Counted from the stretch's first letter, positions 11,640 through 45,900 are shown. The stretch: DNA of 64,000 nt from Aspidiotus rigidus (GCA_035079385.1 JAVHKY010000040.1:1240001-1304000), one strand, 5' to 3'. Translations and numbers: made by a program. Notes: generated by a model from the letters alone, not told the origin.

Positions 11640-12700
11640 TGTGACGTAACAGACAGCGGGACAAGGTACCTATTACCGTCAAAAATGAAAGTTTCAAAAA
11701 CATAATCACTTATCAGTAAATTCTTAACGAAGTGATTATTTGTCGGTACAGTGTACCTATAAATAAAGCGTTATTTATCGATATATACCGACAACTAAGA
11801 CAGTATTTGTCGGTGCAGTCATACCGACGAGTAAAATGTTATTTGTAAGTACAGATAACCGATTGGGTGTACAATAAGTAAGTATGACTAGATTTCGTTT
11901 GAGGATATCCCTGGAAGTAATTGGCCAACAACAATGAAGCCACGCGAAAACTACAACAAAATACTCCCCGTCATGCTCAACATAGCTACCCTAGCTAGTC
12001 ACGGAAACTCCCAATTCACAAAATATTTTCATGTCATGAAGGAAGTCGAAAAATTGGTTAGGTCTGGTTCGGATGTTACACTAGGAGCACGAGAAGAACT
12101 GACGAGTGCAACGGATGTGGACCAAAAAGAAGAAGGCGAGGAAATCTGTGCTGGAACTATCTCTTGTCCTAACTCTATAGGTAACAAATTTGGAAACTTG
12201 AACTTCCGTGCACAACTGATCCAAAATGTAACGACAAGCAATTAACTTCCAACAAAAGTAGTGCCGATAGAAATGAAGGTAGCCGCAAAGGACGAAAACG
12301 TAAGATACTGTGACACAGCCAGCAAGTAAACGCAAGCGTAAAAATCTTCTCTGCCCCTTTTGAAATGTGCCCATCACTCTTGATGAAATAGGAGCAATGT
12401 TAACAGACTGTTGTTCAACGCCAGTACACACCCGCTGCGCTGTTTTGATGAGTGTGAAAATTGCAGCAACTAGAACTCCCAGTTTTCAAATACACTTTTG
12501 TATACCGGTACACACTTAGTATTGTATTCAAATACACTTTTGCGTATCTATGAATAGCGTTTTATTTTTTAGGTACACTGTACCTGCATATTATAACATC
12601 TTGGCCGTTGGTATATCCCTACGAAAAAATATGTACCTACAAACCACATTTTAGCCGTCGGTAGTGTACCGTACCTCAAATAACGCCTACCAATTCTTAA
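11640..12700. mobile_element. Possible non-autonomous DNA element with long inverted ends
   Basis: The left part (11640-11880) repeats strings such as 'gtcggtacagtgtacc', 'cgttattt' and 'taccgacgagtaaaatgt'. The right part (12560-12700) carries the reverse complements, for example 'ggtacactgtacc', 'acattttagccgtcggta' and 'aaataacg'. Between them lies a small open frame, 11934-12245 (103 aa), with KILPVMLNIATLASHGNSQF then KEVEKLVRSG, which I do not recognise with confidence. Exact ends and target duplication are not resolved. Confidence 0.4.
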
Positions 12701-13087
12701 TAAACTGCTTTTTGTTTCTGATTAATGTTTGTTGGTATCAATCTTTGAATTTTTAATTTAATTCAAAAATTTGAAAAAAGTATTGCATGAAGGTATTCAG
12801 GCCAATTAGTACAGAGAAAAAAAACATAGAATTCTGTGGTTGTACCAAAGAAAATATTGTTGTCTACTTCATACGTCTTTAGGCATCATTTATTTTCTTT
12901 TGTATTTTTTGATATATTATACATCATTCTACACAAAACATGAGATAGATCATGGAAATCATCGTGTGAATTATTTGCTTCAACTTAATAATATTTAGAC
13001 ATTGTATCATCGTAAGATCCTGTTATGTAGAAGTCTTCAATGTTAACATCATTCCACAAATAAGTTTAACATCATTCCACGTTGATC

Positions 13088-13093
13088 TTTATT
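13088..13093 (-). terminator. AATAAA poly(A) signal of the ABCC gene
   Basis: AATAAA on the minus strand lies about 63 bp past the TGA stop of the transporter gene, the usual place for cleavage and polyadenylation. A second AATAAA lies a little further downstream. Confidence 0.5.
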
Positions 13094-13155
13094 AATGTTT
13101 TTTGAGATTACAATGACAAAATTTATTGAGTTACTCAACACTAATTTGGGTCTTC

Positions 13156-33363
<20,208 letters not shown>

Positions 33364-34799
33364 TTTTGAGCTGATATGGAAATCAACAAATTTGTACGGG
33401 CATTTGCAAAGTCATCAACATTTAATTCATATCATAATACTTATTGGAGGCGTGTAACGATAAAAATCAAATCTTCTCGAGAGGTACAAAATAATACTTG
33501 GTACCTATATATGATCACTGGCACCTCTTCATTCGTTAAATCGTCGATTTAGGTACACACTAAAAAACAATGACTTGTAAATCATCACCTGGCGAGGTAC
33601 CGGTAACAAAGAATGTTCGAATTAAAATTCCGATAACGACGCCAAACTTCACTCGAGTTAAACGTGACTTGACACAATTGAATCGGATGATGAGAAAAAT
33701 GACACTGAAGTCGTTCACTACTCGAAGTCTGAATTGACTGGCTCATATTCGTACGTAGTTGCATGAGTTGAGAAACACATGGTCGACCTGAAGTCTAGCG
33801 ATAACTGAACGCACACTTTGGCACATAATGAAAGCATCATATCAGATATATGTAAACTATTGTAAATTGTTCACGAATAAAACAGGCAGTACTAAAAAGC
33901 GATACTGTTAGCTCAACATTTTTTCTATTTGATCGCGATTTTAATTTTAATTTTACCGATTTTTCGTAGAAAAACGAGTAAGTACAACACCCGTCACAAA
34001 TGAATGAATTCAGGTTTCCTTGTATTTATATGGATCAAAATTTTTCGTGCTGCTCCTCCGAGACTACCGGATGGACTTCCTCGAAATTTGGTCAAGTTAT
34101 GGTGCTACTTCTGGAGTGGTGCACCTGCATTGTTTTCGACAATCGGATGAGTAGTTCGTGAAATATACCCAATTTAAAAAAAAGTTTTCCCCTCCTATAA
34201 CTCTGAAATGATGTATTTTTTTTTTCAAATGTGGATATGGTTAGGAAGCTACACAATGTACCTACCAGTATATTGCTTTATACGAGTAAAAGCGAGAAAC
34301 CCACTGGGGTAAACTGCTTCCTGTCATTGTCACTACTCGAGCTAAAGTATTTGTATAATATATTTTAAGATTGCAAAATAAATTATTTAAAAAAAATGTG
34401 GATATATTGTAATTTACGTAGGTATCTAAAAATGTAAATGTGTACATTTGGTGTTAATACAATGCCTGCTTCGTGAGAAATCTCAAGCTGAAGCGTGAAT
34501 TAATTAGAGGTTTGCAAATACTCAAGCTACCAATATTTTGTAGTATCCGTACATCTCGGGTAGTCACTTCTATCATGAAGAGCAAAGGGTAACCTTTGAT
34601 TACGTAGATTGTCAGTGTAGTTGTAGCATGGTAGTTTTATTCATTTTTTGGGTCACTTGTTCACACAAGTAAGGATATCCTCGTTCTTGTTGAGTTTCTC
34701 ATGATTGAATGTTGTGTTTGTGTAATATTAGTTCAGTAATCCTTTGTGTATAATTTTTCCTTGTTTAAAAATTAAATGAGCTACTAAGAGCTTGTCATT
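33364..34799. other. Region upstream of the ABCC start codon
   Basis: It should contain the ABCC 5' UTR and promoter (minus strand). I see no clear TATA box or start site. About 34060-34180 is a reversed copy of the repeat family at 18.9-20.0 kb. No exon is supported. Confidence 0.4.
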
Positions 34800-35390
34800 G
34801 GGGCTAGATCCGTAAGCTTGGTGGTGTCATTAAGTTCAGATGCGGGAGAGGGGATTTTTTAGTCCTTTGTGGAGTATTCTGGAGTTTTCGTTCAGTATAT
34901 CTAGCCATAACTTGGAAGACGATTCGTGTGATGGTGATTCTATGTGATTGTGAGGGATGAGTAAGAAGTTGCGGAACGAGGCTAATTTGCCGTAAGAAAA
35001 GCTATGTTAAATGATTGGGGTATCAGAATCGCTATGAAAGAATGAAAGAGCCATACGATGAGTGATAAGATAGCTGTGTGTGGGCGAATAGAGTGACTGA
35101 CTCTGTGGCTAGTAATGATTATTTCTTCTCTGCGAGGGAGTTGATTTGAGGAGTCTTGAGGGGATGAGAATATTTTTAATTTAGACTAGCTTGTTTGAAT
35201 GGATTTGAGGTTGAGGGAACCAGGTATGGGTGATGTATTAGGATTGGTTGCTTATTTGGCTGCTTTGTCGTGTTTTTGTTCCTTGGAATGTTCTTGTGGC
35301 CATGACCCAGATGAAGAATATTAAAATAGAGTTGGCGTAGAAGGTAGCGTTGAGAGCGTGAGTACAATTTGATTTTTTTAAATTAACTGA
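34800..35390 (-). mobile_element. Non-LTR retroelement relic, copy 1
   Basis: The minus strand carries a decayed RNase H-like end, with LYFNILHLGHGHKNIPRNKN resembling the W-PGH-GI-GNE block. About 35080-35210 matches 36650-36790 closely at DNA level (shared 'ggaatatttttaattt' and 'gagttgattt' strings). It is cut on the right by a Penelope fragment at about 35390. Confidence 0.6.
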
Positions 35391-35675
35391 TCCGCAGTGC
35401 ACATAGGTGAGACTGAAAGGAGCTACTCTGTCCACTTCCAAGAGCACAAAGTGGCGTTGGATTCTTTGCTCCAAAAAGGGTACTCGGCCTTCGCTAAACA
35501 CCTAATTGAGAAGGTGCACCGATTCGATCTAAACACCTGCCAGAGCCAGTGTGGTTTGAAGGAAGTTACCACCGGAGGAAAGCACTAGAGGATTTCGAAT
35601 TGCTTCGGGCCCAGGAGAAACGCGAGAAAAGTGTCGTCAATAAGGTCCTTCCCGAACACGGACTGATCTAATCTT
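35390..35675 (+). mobile_element. Penelope-like GIY-YIG endonuclease fragment
   Basis: The frame reads VHIGETERSYSVHFQEHK and then AFAKHLIEKVHRF, the core and helix of a Penelope GIY-YIG domain. A one-step frameshift near 35575 leads into HRRKALEDFELL and EKSVVNKVLPEHGLI followed by a stop, the expected end of such a protein. It begins abruptly inside the neighbouring retroelement relic. Confidence 0.75.
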
Positions 35676-36119
35676 ACTTCGTACTCCGACGTGCCAAGCG
35701 ACAATTGAAGGAAAGCGAAAACGAGGAACCTCGGACCAGCTAGAACTTCCTTCCTCCTCGCAGTTTGGGACTAACGATTGCGAAATCGACATGAATGAGA
35801 GAATCAATGAACCTCCAGATTTAGCTGCGCAAATTGCCTCGCTAGAAAGCGTCGACTGACGACATTTACTCGACTGATTTATTCATTATCTTCTGTTAGG
35901 TAATACTCGTACAATGTAATTTCTTTCTCAATGCGTTTGTATTCATCATTTCAGCATGAGTTTACATGTTGTTGATAATGGTATTTCTACCGAAAGGTCT
36001 CCGAAGTGTAATCAAAATAATTGACGGTTGAGTAAAAATTGGAGTTTACTTCATTTCTGGTGAAGTAAATGCTGTAAAGTTTCCTTTAATTGATATGTGC
36101 CGTAACTTGATGAATCGTA

Positions 36120-37380
36120 TCTCTAAGAGTAACTAAAAGCCTGTCATCAGGGCTGAGAGCTCAACTGTGTTATTAAATTCAGATGTGGGAAAAGGGATTT
36201 GATTGTTGAAGGAATTAAAAGATGTTGAGGACAGTTGGAGAGCCGTCTGATAATTCTTCTATGTGATTGCGAGGGATGAGCCAGGTCGAGTTCGAGAGTG
36301 AGACTGATTTAGGACAGGAAAAGATATTATGTTGAATGATTGGGGGGGTATCAAGATCGCAGTGGGAGTATGAGAGAGGCATAAGATGAGTGATGAGATG
36401 GGTGTGTGTGTGTCTACAATAACCAACATTAAAAGATGCTGGAGAATCGGAAATGATCAGGAATGAATTAGAGAGGCAAGTGATGGTGAGAATGTATGTG
36501 TGTGTCTTATTGAGAAAACGATTCATTGAATAAATTTGAGTACTCGAGTTAACGTTTAAGCAAGAAACTTGATTGTAGGTAGATGATAAAAGTCGTGTGT
36601 TGCTTACGCGTCTGCGTAAGCAATAGGTGGCAGAAGATGAGTGACGAGGTGGGTGTGTGTGAGTCTCGAGTGACTGATTCTGAGGTTAGTGATGATCATT
36701 TCTCCTCTGCGAGTGAGTTGATTTAAAGAGTCTTAGGGATGGGAATATTTTTAATTTGAAATAGTTTGTTTGAATGAGATTTGAGGCTAGACCAATGAGT
36801 GAATCAGACATGGATGATATATTTTGCTCGCTGATCGTTGATTCGTTGCCTGTTTGGCTGTTTCGTCGATTTTTTCGTTTCTTCGAATGCTCTTGTAGCC
36901 TCATACCCAGGTGATAGATATTAAAATAGAGTCTATAAAAATTTGAGGCTCTGCTCGCACTGGAGAAAACAGACAAAGATGAATTGCGAAACGAATTTAT
37001 TTACGTTTCGACGCGACGGAGGCGTCTTCTTCAAAATGGTACGTGAATTTATCGTTTCACTGCACGAATAAAATCACAATTTTTATTAAAATAGAGGTGG
37101 CGTAGAAGGTAGCGATAAGAGCGCGAATACAATTTATGAGAGGATGAAGAGAGGAGTGGCTGGGGATAACATTAAATGATGTTGGAGAATCAGAGATGAT
37201 AAAGAATGAATTGCGGGTAGAGGGGTGAGAAATAGTGAGGATGTGTGAATCTTACTGAGAGAACGATTTATAGAATAAGTTGGGGTGCTGAAGATAGAAT
37301 TCAAGGGCAGTGCTTAATTGCAGGTAGAGATGAAAAGTCGTGTGTCGCTAATGCGGTTGCGTAAGCATTGTTTTTTCTTC
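36120..37380 (-). mobile_element. Non-LTR retroelement relics, copies 2 and 3
   Basis: 36120-36980 repeats the copy-1 layout: RLYFNIYHLGMRLQEHSKKR, then HTHTHLITHLMPLSYSHCDL, the counterpart of the IGHT-ITHTHLI...CPHC block at 7.2 kb. About 37085-37365 matches 36410-36620 and ends in the same 'aaaagtcgtgtgt' and 'gcgtaagca' strings. Between them, 36990-37060 holds a reversed 'acgtttcgacgcgacggagg' tail of Penelope type. The block is a tandem accumulation of pieces of one family. Confidence 0.6.
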
Positions 37381-40105
37381 ATCTCATGTCGGTTGCAGAT
37401 GCCAGCTTAACTTCTCGTTAGTCTCGAATCGATTGAAAGGTCCATGATCTTGTACACATAAAAAAGAAATAACATGCGGGAATGGCTGGATTACGTTATC
37501 TGGCGAACGTAACGGGCTAATTTAATACTTTTATAAAAGCTCGCCAATTCTATAATTTCCGCGAAACGGCCAGACACGGAACTTCTGAGTACGAGGTGTA
37601 ATAATTCGTACTCTCATTATAAGGTCGCGTTAAATTTTCATCACGTTTACGAGTATATCGATGAAAAACTACGCACTGTACATCATAAACGCAAAGAAAA
37701 ACGACGACTGACTTCCCGGCTTTAGCACAATCGCACCTCACCCGAGTGCGATACGAGCCCCGAGAAGCGATCACGTTATATCGTATGTTTCGACATGCCG
37801 GATATAGATAAGAAAGAAAGGGAAGTAAGGAGGATGTCCGTGGAAAAGAATTAGGAGCAAGATTATAGTTTTAATATACATACAGACACTATCGAACATA
37901 TCATCAATGATAGTTTTGCTCGTGTCAAACAGTGTCACACACGCACACACACATACATATTACGACCCGTAAAAAGTGGCCACATCTCACACGGTTCCAA
38001 GTTATATTTTGTTAGTTGACTGTCCGCTATACCAACTTACTACTTATAGATATTATTTTTCGGTGGGAGAGGAGAGGAAAGAAACTACTGAACTCTTCAT
38101 AATTTTTTATGACTTATCATTACGCACCCACTGAGCAAAAATTTTTTCCATAATTGTATTAGATGAAGTTTTGCCATAAGCTGGTATTCCCCTACAAAGG
38201 ACTTTCTCATCTTCAAAATTATTTTTTCGCGCTTAATAAATAATTTTATAACTTCAAGTTCTCCAAGGCACAAAGTTCATAACTTTTAGGGCTGGAAAAA
38301 TTTGACAACGCCTATCTCCTCGTTCGATACGAGTGACGTTAAAAATGTAGTCTAATCTTTACTGAGTAGGAAAATAAATTTAAGTTACTAGAATAGTGAG
38401 CTTACTACCTAGCAACGGGTGAAGCAATGAATGGGAAAAATAAAAACAGAAATCAATTAATACAGATTTTACAACTCACCGAGACTCCATCTTTTCAAAC
38501 TTGGTAAAGTTAGGCCTTATTAATCTCTGTGGCATTAAGCCCTATAGTAAAATACAAAATATTCCTTACCCAAAAAATCGTAGGTTACCCTAGCAAAATC
38601 AGATTCTTCATTACACCATTTTAAAGAATCTATAGCATTAATTACATTAACTATTTACATATACTTTGTCTTTATTTTATTTTTCGGATCTTTGAAAGAA
38701 AATCTCAAAAATCTGACTGAACATCAATACTGAACTGACCGCTGACAATAAATCCTCGAGAAAAATAGTTGCTACCTACTCCTGAATATAATTACGTACT
38801 TGATTAGTATATTTTTGAAGGTTGCTTCTTTTTAATCGCTAGAAGCATTCTCAACAATTTGTCGCCTTGTAGTTGGTCTCAAAAGTCCATTAGGCGACGT
38901 TATAGATATTCCTCAAATAAAATGAATGAATAAAGCATTAATAGGTTTGATCTCGCATATTATCTTGATAACTCTAATAGTTTTCCCACAAAGTGACCAG
39001 TATTTCTTCTTATTATGAAACGCTTTGCCTGATACACATTCATTTAAAGTCCATGTAAACTTATGTTGTTGTTGTTGTCGTTTTTTTTTTAATGACACCA
39101 AAGTTCGAGTGTTTAGACTATCCAATTTTTTCTATGTCCACATATTTCTTACGGTACAACATGCAACTATATGAACACCTCATAGCTATTTTGTATTGAA
39201 CAACAAATTTATTCCACTATCTCTTGAGATGCGCGACAAGTCAAGAAATTTGAGAGAAAAATGGACTAGGTACATACATTTTCAGAAAATTAACAATGGA
39301 AGAATTATCCGAGTGAATGCAAGTATTTTGACTTTGAAACAAAAACAGATTTTTCCTTTCTGTTATTGCAAAATTTCTTTCATTAGATGATGCCACGGTT
39401 AATTTTCCTCTATTCATGTAGAGGACCAGTATGACTGTTAACTAAGTGTTCATCAGTTAATAGTGAAGACAATCTAAATAATGTAGATACCTCTCGACAT
39501 TCGCGCATACCTTGGAAAATTTAAACACGCATACAACAAAACGTAGGTATAGAATTAATATAATATGTGATCTCTTTCAAACGTTGCCTACTGAAGTAGA
39601 GAAGAAAAAGAAGAGTAACAGTTGCAGTAAGTAATACTTTTTTAAAATTTTCTGTAAAAAATATGCAAATTAGATTATCAGCAAATGAATATGTTTGAAG
39701 AAAAGGATAGAATCATCGAAGCTATACACTTGAATGTACATGTTTTTATGATGCCACCTGCTCGTATTGCGAAATAAATTTAGATTTTCGAGATTTCCTC
39801 AAAATTTCAGAACTACGAAAATCCAGCTCGAATACACATAATAACGACGAAAATGAGTAGCTTAATATATTGTTTAATATATTGTTTATATTTTCCAACA
39901 CATCGAAGTACAGCGCTCAAACTCAGAGGAGATCAAGGGGTTACCGAAGAGGCTGACTCTTTGTGATTCCCACCCGATTCAATAGCAGGTCAATAAATCT
40001 GGAACAGTTGCTGAAATGAAGCATGGGCTACTATAGGTTTCATTTACCAAATTTTCAACTTTTTAAATTGAAAAATGCATTTTTCAGGAAGATTTGTTTT
40101 CGAAT
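37381..40105. other. Intergenic region before the kinase gene
   Basis: No exon is supported. A CA-rich microsatellite lies at 37935-37958. 40019-40105 is the likely promoter/5' UTR of the kinase-like gene. A 'ttttcag' directly before the first ATG (40081-40087) could be a splice acceptor for an untranslated first exon. Confidence 0.4.
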
Positions 40106-42910
40106 ATGAAGATTTATAAACTTATTGCCACATCCCTTATCTACATCTTCATTTACAATGGAGCTGTTCATCTCGAAGGTAAGGTATTCTTGAAATTTAT
40201 TTATTTGCGAAAAAAATTAGTCTTACACACGAAATTCAAACTCTCACTCAGCCTCCTTTTTTTCCCCTTTGAACTGATCCCCCTCTTCCTACAAAATTGT
40301 CCATCGCTACTCGCTCCAAGAGATATCATGTTCTAGTCACGAATATTCAAACATCTCAGAACAGAGATGACCTGCAATTTTTTAGCGAAGAAATTAGATA
40401 CGAATTTCATCCAAGGCTCGAAACGGATTACTCATATTCCATTCGGAACTCTATTACTTCTTTCCGTTTGAAAAAACTCTCGTTTCTATATTTTTTGGGG
40501 AAAAGAGCCGCTGCACCTCTCAATTTGTCGTCGACCTCCTTGTCTCAACTACGTATCGCTCACCAGCTGCCTCTCCTACTTTTTCATAAAACCACTTTAT
40601 CGTTTTCAATCGTCGGATCATTATGGACTTTCATTCAGATCCCCGAATTATTGTGACTTTAATGTACTCGTAGGTATGGGTATAATATTATACATGAATT
40701 GAGGGTTATAGGTAAGTAAGTGCCGTAATAATCTCATTTTTTTTAATGATCTTTTAACAAAAGCATCAAAACTTTGAAAAGGAAAGGAGAAAAAATAGAT
40801 GATTATAATAATTTTTTGTCTCTTGGATACTGAACACCTTTTCAAAATGACATTTCAGATGCAACGAAAGAAAATGAAAAAACCGAAGAAAAAGAAAACA
40901 TATCTTCCAACATGAAACAGTTTGAAAATCAAATTGCTGGCCACGCGGGTAAGCTAAAATTCCATCATAATGTGCGAGAATATTCTTATTAGGTACACAC
41001 GTGAACAAATTTCAAACTTTTGGTCTGAACATGAACTCTCAAAGGTAGGTACTAGTAAAAGTATTTTTGAATCTGAATACAATGCTATTTGCCATTTCTC
41101 GATGTTACTTGATGTCATATTATAAAGCAATGTAGGCTACCTGCTCATCTTAGATAGCGAGGATTGTTGCGCGACGCTTACGTAACTTATCTCACCGAGC
41201 TACAAAATTTTAATACGCGAGAAAGTACATTTGCCTATCGCGATGAAGTGCAGGAATTAAGCAAGAGTATTTAACAATAATAAGAGGTATACTATGGAAA
41301 AACGGCAAAAACAAATAGCATTGTATTTGTCACAGTGAAATTGGGAAATCAGTGAAACTAGGAAATTTCACGCGCGTTTTATCGTTCATGTGTCGTGGCG
41401 TGTTTTTCGTGCACATATGCGGTTACCAACATTATCTTCGAGCGATTCTTCAGCCTTATGATCATCATTGTACGCGCCGCGCCGTCGCGTTTACACTTCT
41501 GCACAATTTTGATACGTTTTACGTATATGTGAAATATGGTAACAAGTTCGAGCCCCGTACAAGCTTTTTTTTTTTTTTTTAAACCACAAAAATTGTTTTA
41601 TTTTATTGTCATTAGGGAAAGTTGAACACACAAAATACTTGGAATCACAATTGGTAAGAATCTTCATTGGAAGGAGACCAAAAGTAAAAACTGACGCAGG
41701 AAAACGAACAATGACTACATCAACATTTAAATTAGACTCAGAAAGAAACCATAAATAGATTGATAGAATCAATATTCGAGTTAGACCAAGGGAGAAACCA
41801 TGAAAAAATTGATGGAATCAACTGTTTAAATTAGACCAAAGAAGAAACCATGAAAAATTAGTAGAATCAAAATTTGGATTAGATTCAGGGAGAAACCATA
41901 AACAAATTAATAGAATCAACATTTTGGTTAGACCGAGGAAGAAACCATTAAAAATAGACTCAAAGAAAAACCATAAATAAATTGATTGAATCAAGATTTA
42001 TAAGTTAGACCAACAGATAGGAACCATGAATAAATTGACAGAATCAACATTTGAATTAGACTAAGTAAGAAACAATAAAAAATTGATAGAATTGACATTT
42101 TGAATTAGACTCAGAGAGAAACCATAAATAGATTGATAGAATCAACATTCGAGTTAAACCAAGGGAGAAACCATAAAAAAATTTGGTGTAATCAATATGT
42201 TTGATTTAGACTAAAGAATAAACCATAAAAAATTAAGAGAATCAAAATTTGAATTAGACTCAGGGAGAAACCATAAATAAATTAATAAAATCAACATTTA
42301 AGTTAGACCAACAGAGAAACCATGAATAAATTGATAGAATCAACATTTAAATTAGACCAAGTAAGAAACCATAAAAAATTGATAGAATTAACATTTAAAT
42401 TAGACTCAGGAGACTTATGGTTTCACCTCAAGACCGATCCAAATTTTCATTCTATCAATTTTTATAGTTTCAGTGCGTCAGCGCAATTTGCTACCTAAAA
42501 AGAAAAATATTCTTTGCAATTCAAAATGCGATAGCAGCAGTATGCCGTGCAACAATTAATAATTTCTATCTCCTTCCAGCAATTTCATTTTCTTCCCTTT
42601 TTAATGAATGAAAAATAATTTCAAAAATACATTATTTCAATAATACGTAACTACATTTCATGTAGACAAATGGACAAAAAATGTGCAATGCATTTTAGCA
42701 TTAAGAATGCCGGCGCGGCGTTCGACATTCACATGGCAATAGCTGCATTTTAAACTCGTGTTGATGTTCCAGCACTCGTGGCCGAGTGGTCAAGCACGCG
42801 GATTCGTACGTAGAGAGTTTCAATCATGTGCAGAGTTCCCGGAGGTCGACATACCTGTAAAGATCGCACATCACCCGAATACAGAGACGCAATGGAGAAA
42901 CACGGAAGAA

Positions 42911-42942
<32 letters not shown>

Positions 42943-45900
42943 AGAAAGGGAGGGAGAGAGGGAGAGAGAGACACCGCTGAACAATATTTTTTTTTTTCAT
43001 TCTCTCTTTTGTCCATTTTCGCTTTTGTGTACGCCTAATTTTCACGCAAAGCAAGAAAACACGCTCGTATATTACGCGAAATGCGTCGAGTTTCCCAATT
43101 TCACTGATGTCTCAATTTCACTGTAACATATTCAACGTCGAAAATACTTCTTCAAACAACTGCGATAGCTCATGTTCATTCCTGAAGTTTAAAATTAATT
43201 GCAAAAATAGTATTTTGAAACGGCTCGTGATATACTTCTTACAGGCATAATGAAAGACTCGGAAGGATTTCTTTTGAAATACGCCAAGTACCCCAGAGAA
43301 TTCGATTTTTTCGAAAGTTTAGAAAACACTTCAGTGCCTGAATTATTGGAATTGAAACAGTTCGTGCCAAAATATAACGGATCTCAGTATATAACGACAG
43401 AAGAAAAGAATGAAAGTAATAACTCGGATAAATACCGAAGTATCATTTTCCGAAAAGGAAACTCACTTTACAAAGCTGAAAGCTTGAAGGCTGATTCTGA
43501 ATCCTGTTCTCAATAATAGGTCTCCTCTACATGCGGATAGAAGATATTACTAAAGGAACGGTCATGCCTTGCGTAATAGATTTCAAGATGGGAAAACAAA
43601 TTTGGGAGCCCACATTTCCGGAGCACAAAATAGCTCTTGCGAAAGTAGGTCTATCACTTAATAGCTGTAACGGATGTACGTTTTTTCCATCTTACCCGTT
43701 AACAATTTCTAGCAAATCCTTTCTCTCATTTTTAACCTCAATATTTCTTCTCGTATCTCTTCTACGATTCGTATAATTTTCTTCTTGTCAGCATCTGTCT
43801 ACTCCAGCAATCTTTCTCAAATTTCTAGTTCGAATGCTCCATCAATACATACCTTCAATTCTTCTACATAACAGGTATACTACCAAACATAAGCAGTGGT
43901 GCAGTCATAAAGGCATTTTTGGAACCACCATAAAATTGATGAACCATTTGACTAAAACAACAAAAGGATCTAACTCCCTCCCCCCAAAAAAACTTTGTAT
44001 AACTGTACGCCACTGGCTTTTTTCATAGTTTATAACTAACTATTCGAATGTTCTTTGCAGTCACGTTATACGGAAATGAGAGAAACGTTCGAGTTTTGTA
44101 TACAAGGATTCCAATATCATGATCTAATTAACGGAGAGTTGGTGAAACATGGAATAAATTACCAAATGAAGGTTGAACAGGGTCTTGAGTGTCAGTAAAC
44201 TTATCTGTACTAATTTTATAGAATTATATTTTCGTACGTCAGATGATGTACTCGTACACAGAAAGTCGATTCAGGATACAAATTCGTAATATTTGCATTA
44301 ACTACCTATACCTATTTACCTGTGTAGACATTTATGACTTCATCAATGGAGAAATTGGCGTGAAATCTGGACTCGTAGACCGAATCGTGGAGCAATTACA
44401 GGAAATATATTCGTGGTTCCGTAAACAGACTCTTTTCCACTTTTACAGCTGTTCGGTGTTAATAGTTTATGAAGCGCAAAATTTAACGAATAGTGAAAAT
44501 CCGGATGTCCGAGTTAGACTAATTGATTTCGCGCACGTAGTACCCAATATTATCGAAGGGGAAAAAGATGAGAATTTTATCGGTGGTTTAGAGAGGCTGA
44601 TCGCAGTTTTTCAGAATTTTTTACCAGAAAAAGGCGTAACTAAAAGCCTGCCCGCATATTTAAAATCTGTTGAAATCCAAGTAACGGATTCCGTATTCAC
44701 AGAAAAAGGAAATAAAATCGGTGAATTTGAAGCCATTCATGATCAACTATTTATGAGGATCCAACTTCAACTTACTAGAGTGTGTTCATAGGTTTATTGC
44801 GAGACTCCAAAGGCAGCTTTCTGATTCCTAGTCCAGCGTGCAATGAAATTTCTTTTCATAATATTTTGGAAACGAAACAAGACCCTATTTTGGAAGAGCT
44901 CCGGCAGTACGTTCCTTCGTACTTGGGAATAGAAGAAATAGAAATAAATAACGAAGGTAAAAGTTTCATCAAAGCTTAGATTTGAAAACGCGATATTTAT
45001 CGTTGCGTAATTAAATTTCAATCAAACCATTTTCGCTCAAAGTTGTCAGATTTCTAAAATTGGAGAATACCGCCAAAGACTTCAAGCTAGCCAGCAGTAT
45101 AAATATGAGACTTGGACTAATCGGTAAACCTTGTGGATGTCCGGAAAGTATCACACACAAAGTAAATTTTGCCAATATTTTTCGCACTCATAGATATACC
45201 GGGTGTGGTAAATAAAAGATATCACCAGTTGAATGGGAGTTTGCGCTACAGCATCTGTTCTAGCGCAGAAAACCTGAAACGTCAGATCTCAACTTCAAAT
45301 CTACAAAACTTGTACCGGTATCTCAACTTTTTCTACAATATGAGCCTAGATTAAACTTTCTACGACTATTTAGAGTCGAGTTATGGACCCGTATGTGCCA
45401 AAAATTGACCAGTTTGCCAAGGTTTTCGAAGTAAAAAATCAAGAATTCCCGTATTTTGAAGCTTCGTAGGGCCATTTAAGCATTTTATTTTCGGAATCAG
45501 CGCTAAATTTCTCTAGTAAGTCAAGTACAATATGAAAGTTTGTGCAATGTTTCATTTTCGAGAACTTTTTGGCACATTTTGGTCCATCACTCGGCTCCGA
45601 AACGACGTAACAAGTTTGTTCTTGATTCAAATTGTAAGTAAATTGAATTAAGGTAACTTACAAATTTCGTACATTTGAAGTATACACCTAACGTTTTGCG
45701 TTTTTGTGCTGGAACAAATTTAACGCAAACAACTTCATTCAACTGGTTATATCCTTTGATCTCAACTTGTTTACTCTGAAATACAAATTTCGAGTTAATT
45801 TGCAATTCGAGTAAACTGATTTTTTTCTTTTTTGATTCCAACTCCAACAACTCGGATAATTCCCTGCGGTCTTTGACCATATATATTATATATTTATTAA

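Noticed and set aside
41726..42415. Possible CRISPR-like array because of regular ~49-bp spacing
   Set aside because: The whole unit repeats with drift; there are no unique spacers, and the context is a eukaryotic intron.
42750..43126. Open frames of 70-122 aa on both strands
   Set aside because: They are created by the (GA)n microsatellite and translate to Glu/Arg or Ser/Leu runs.
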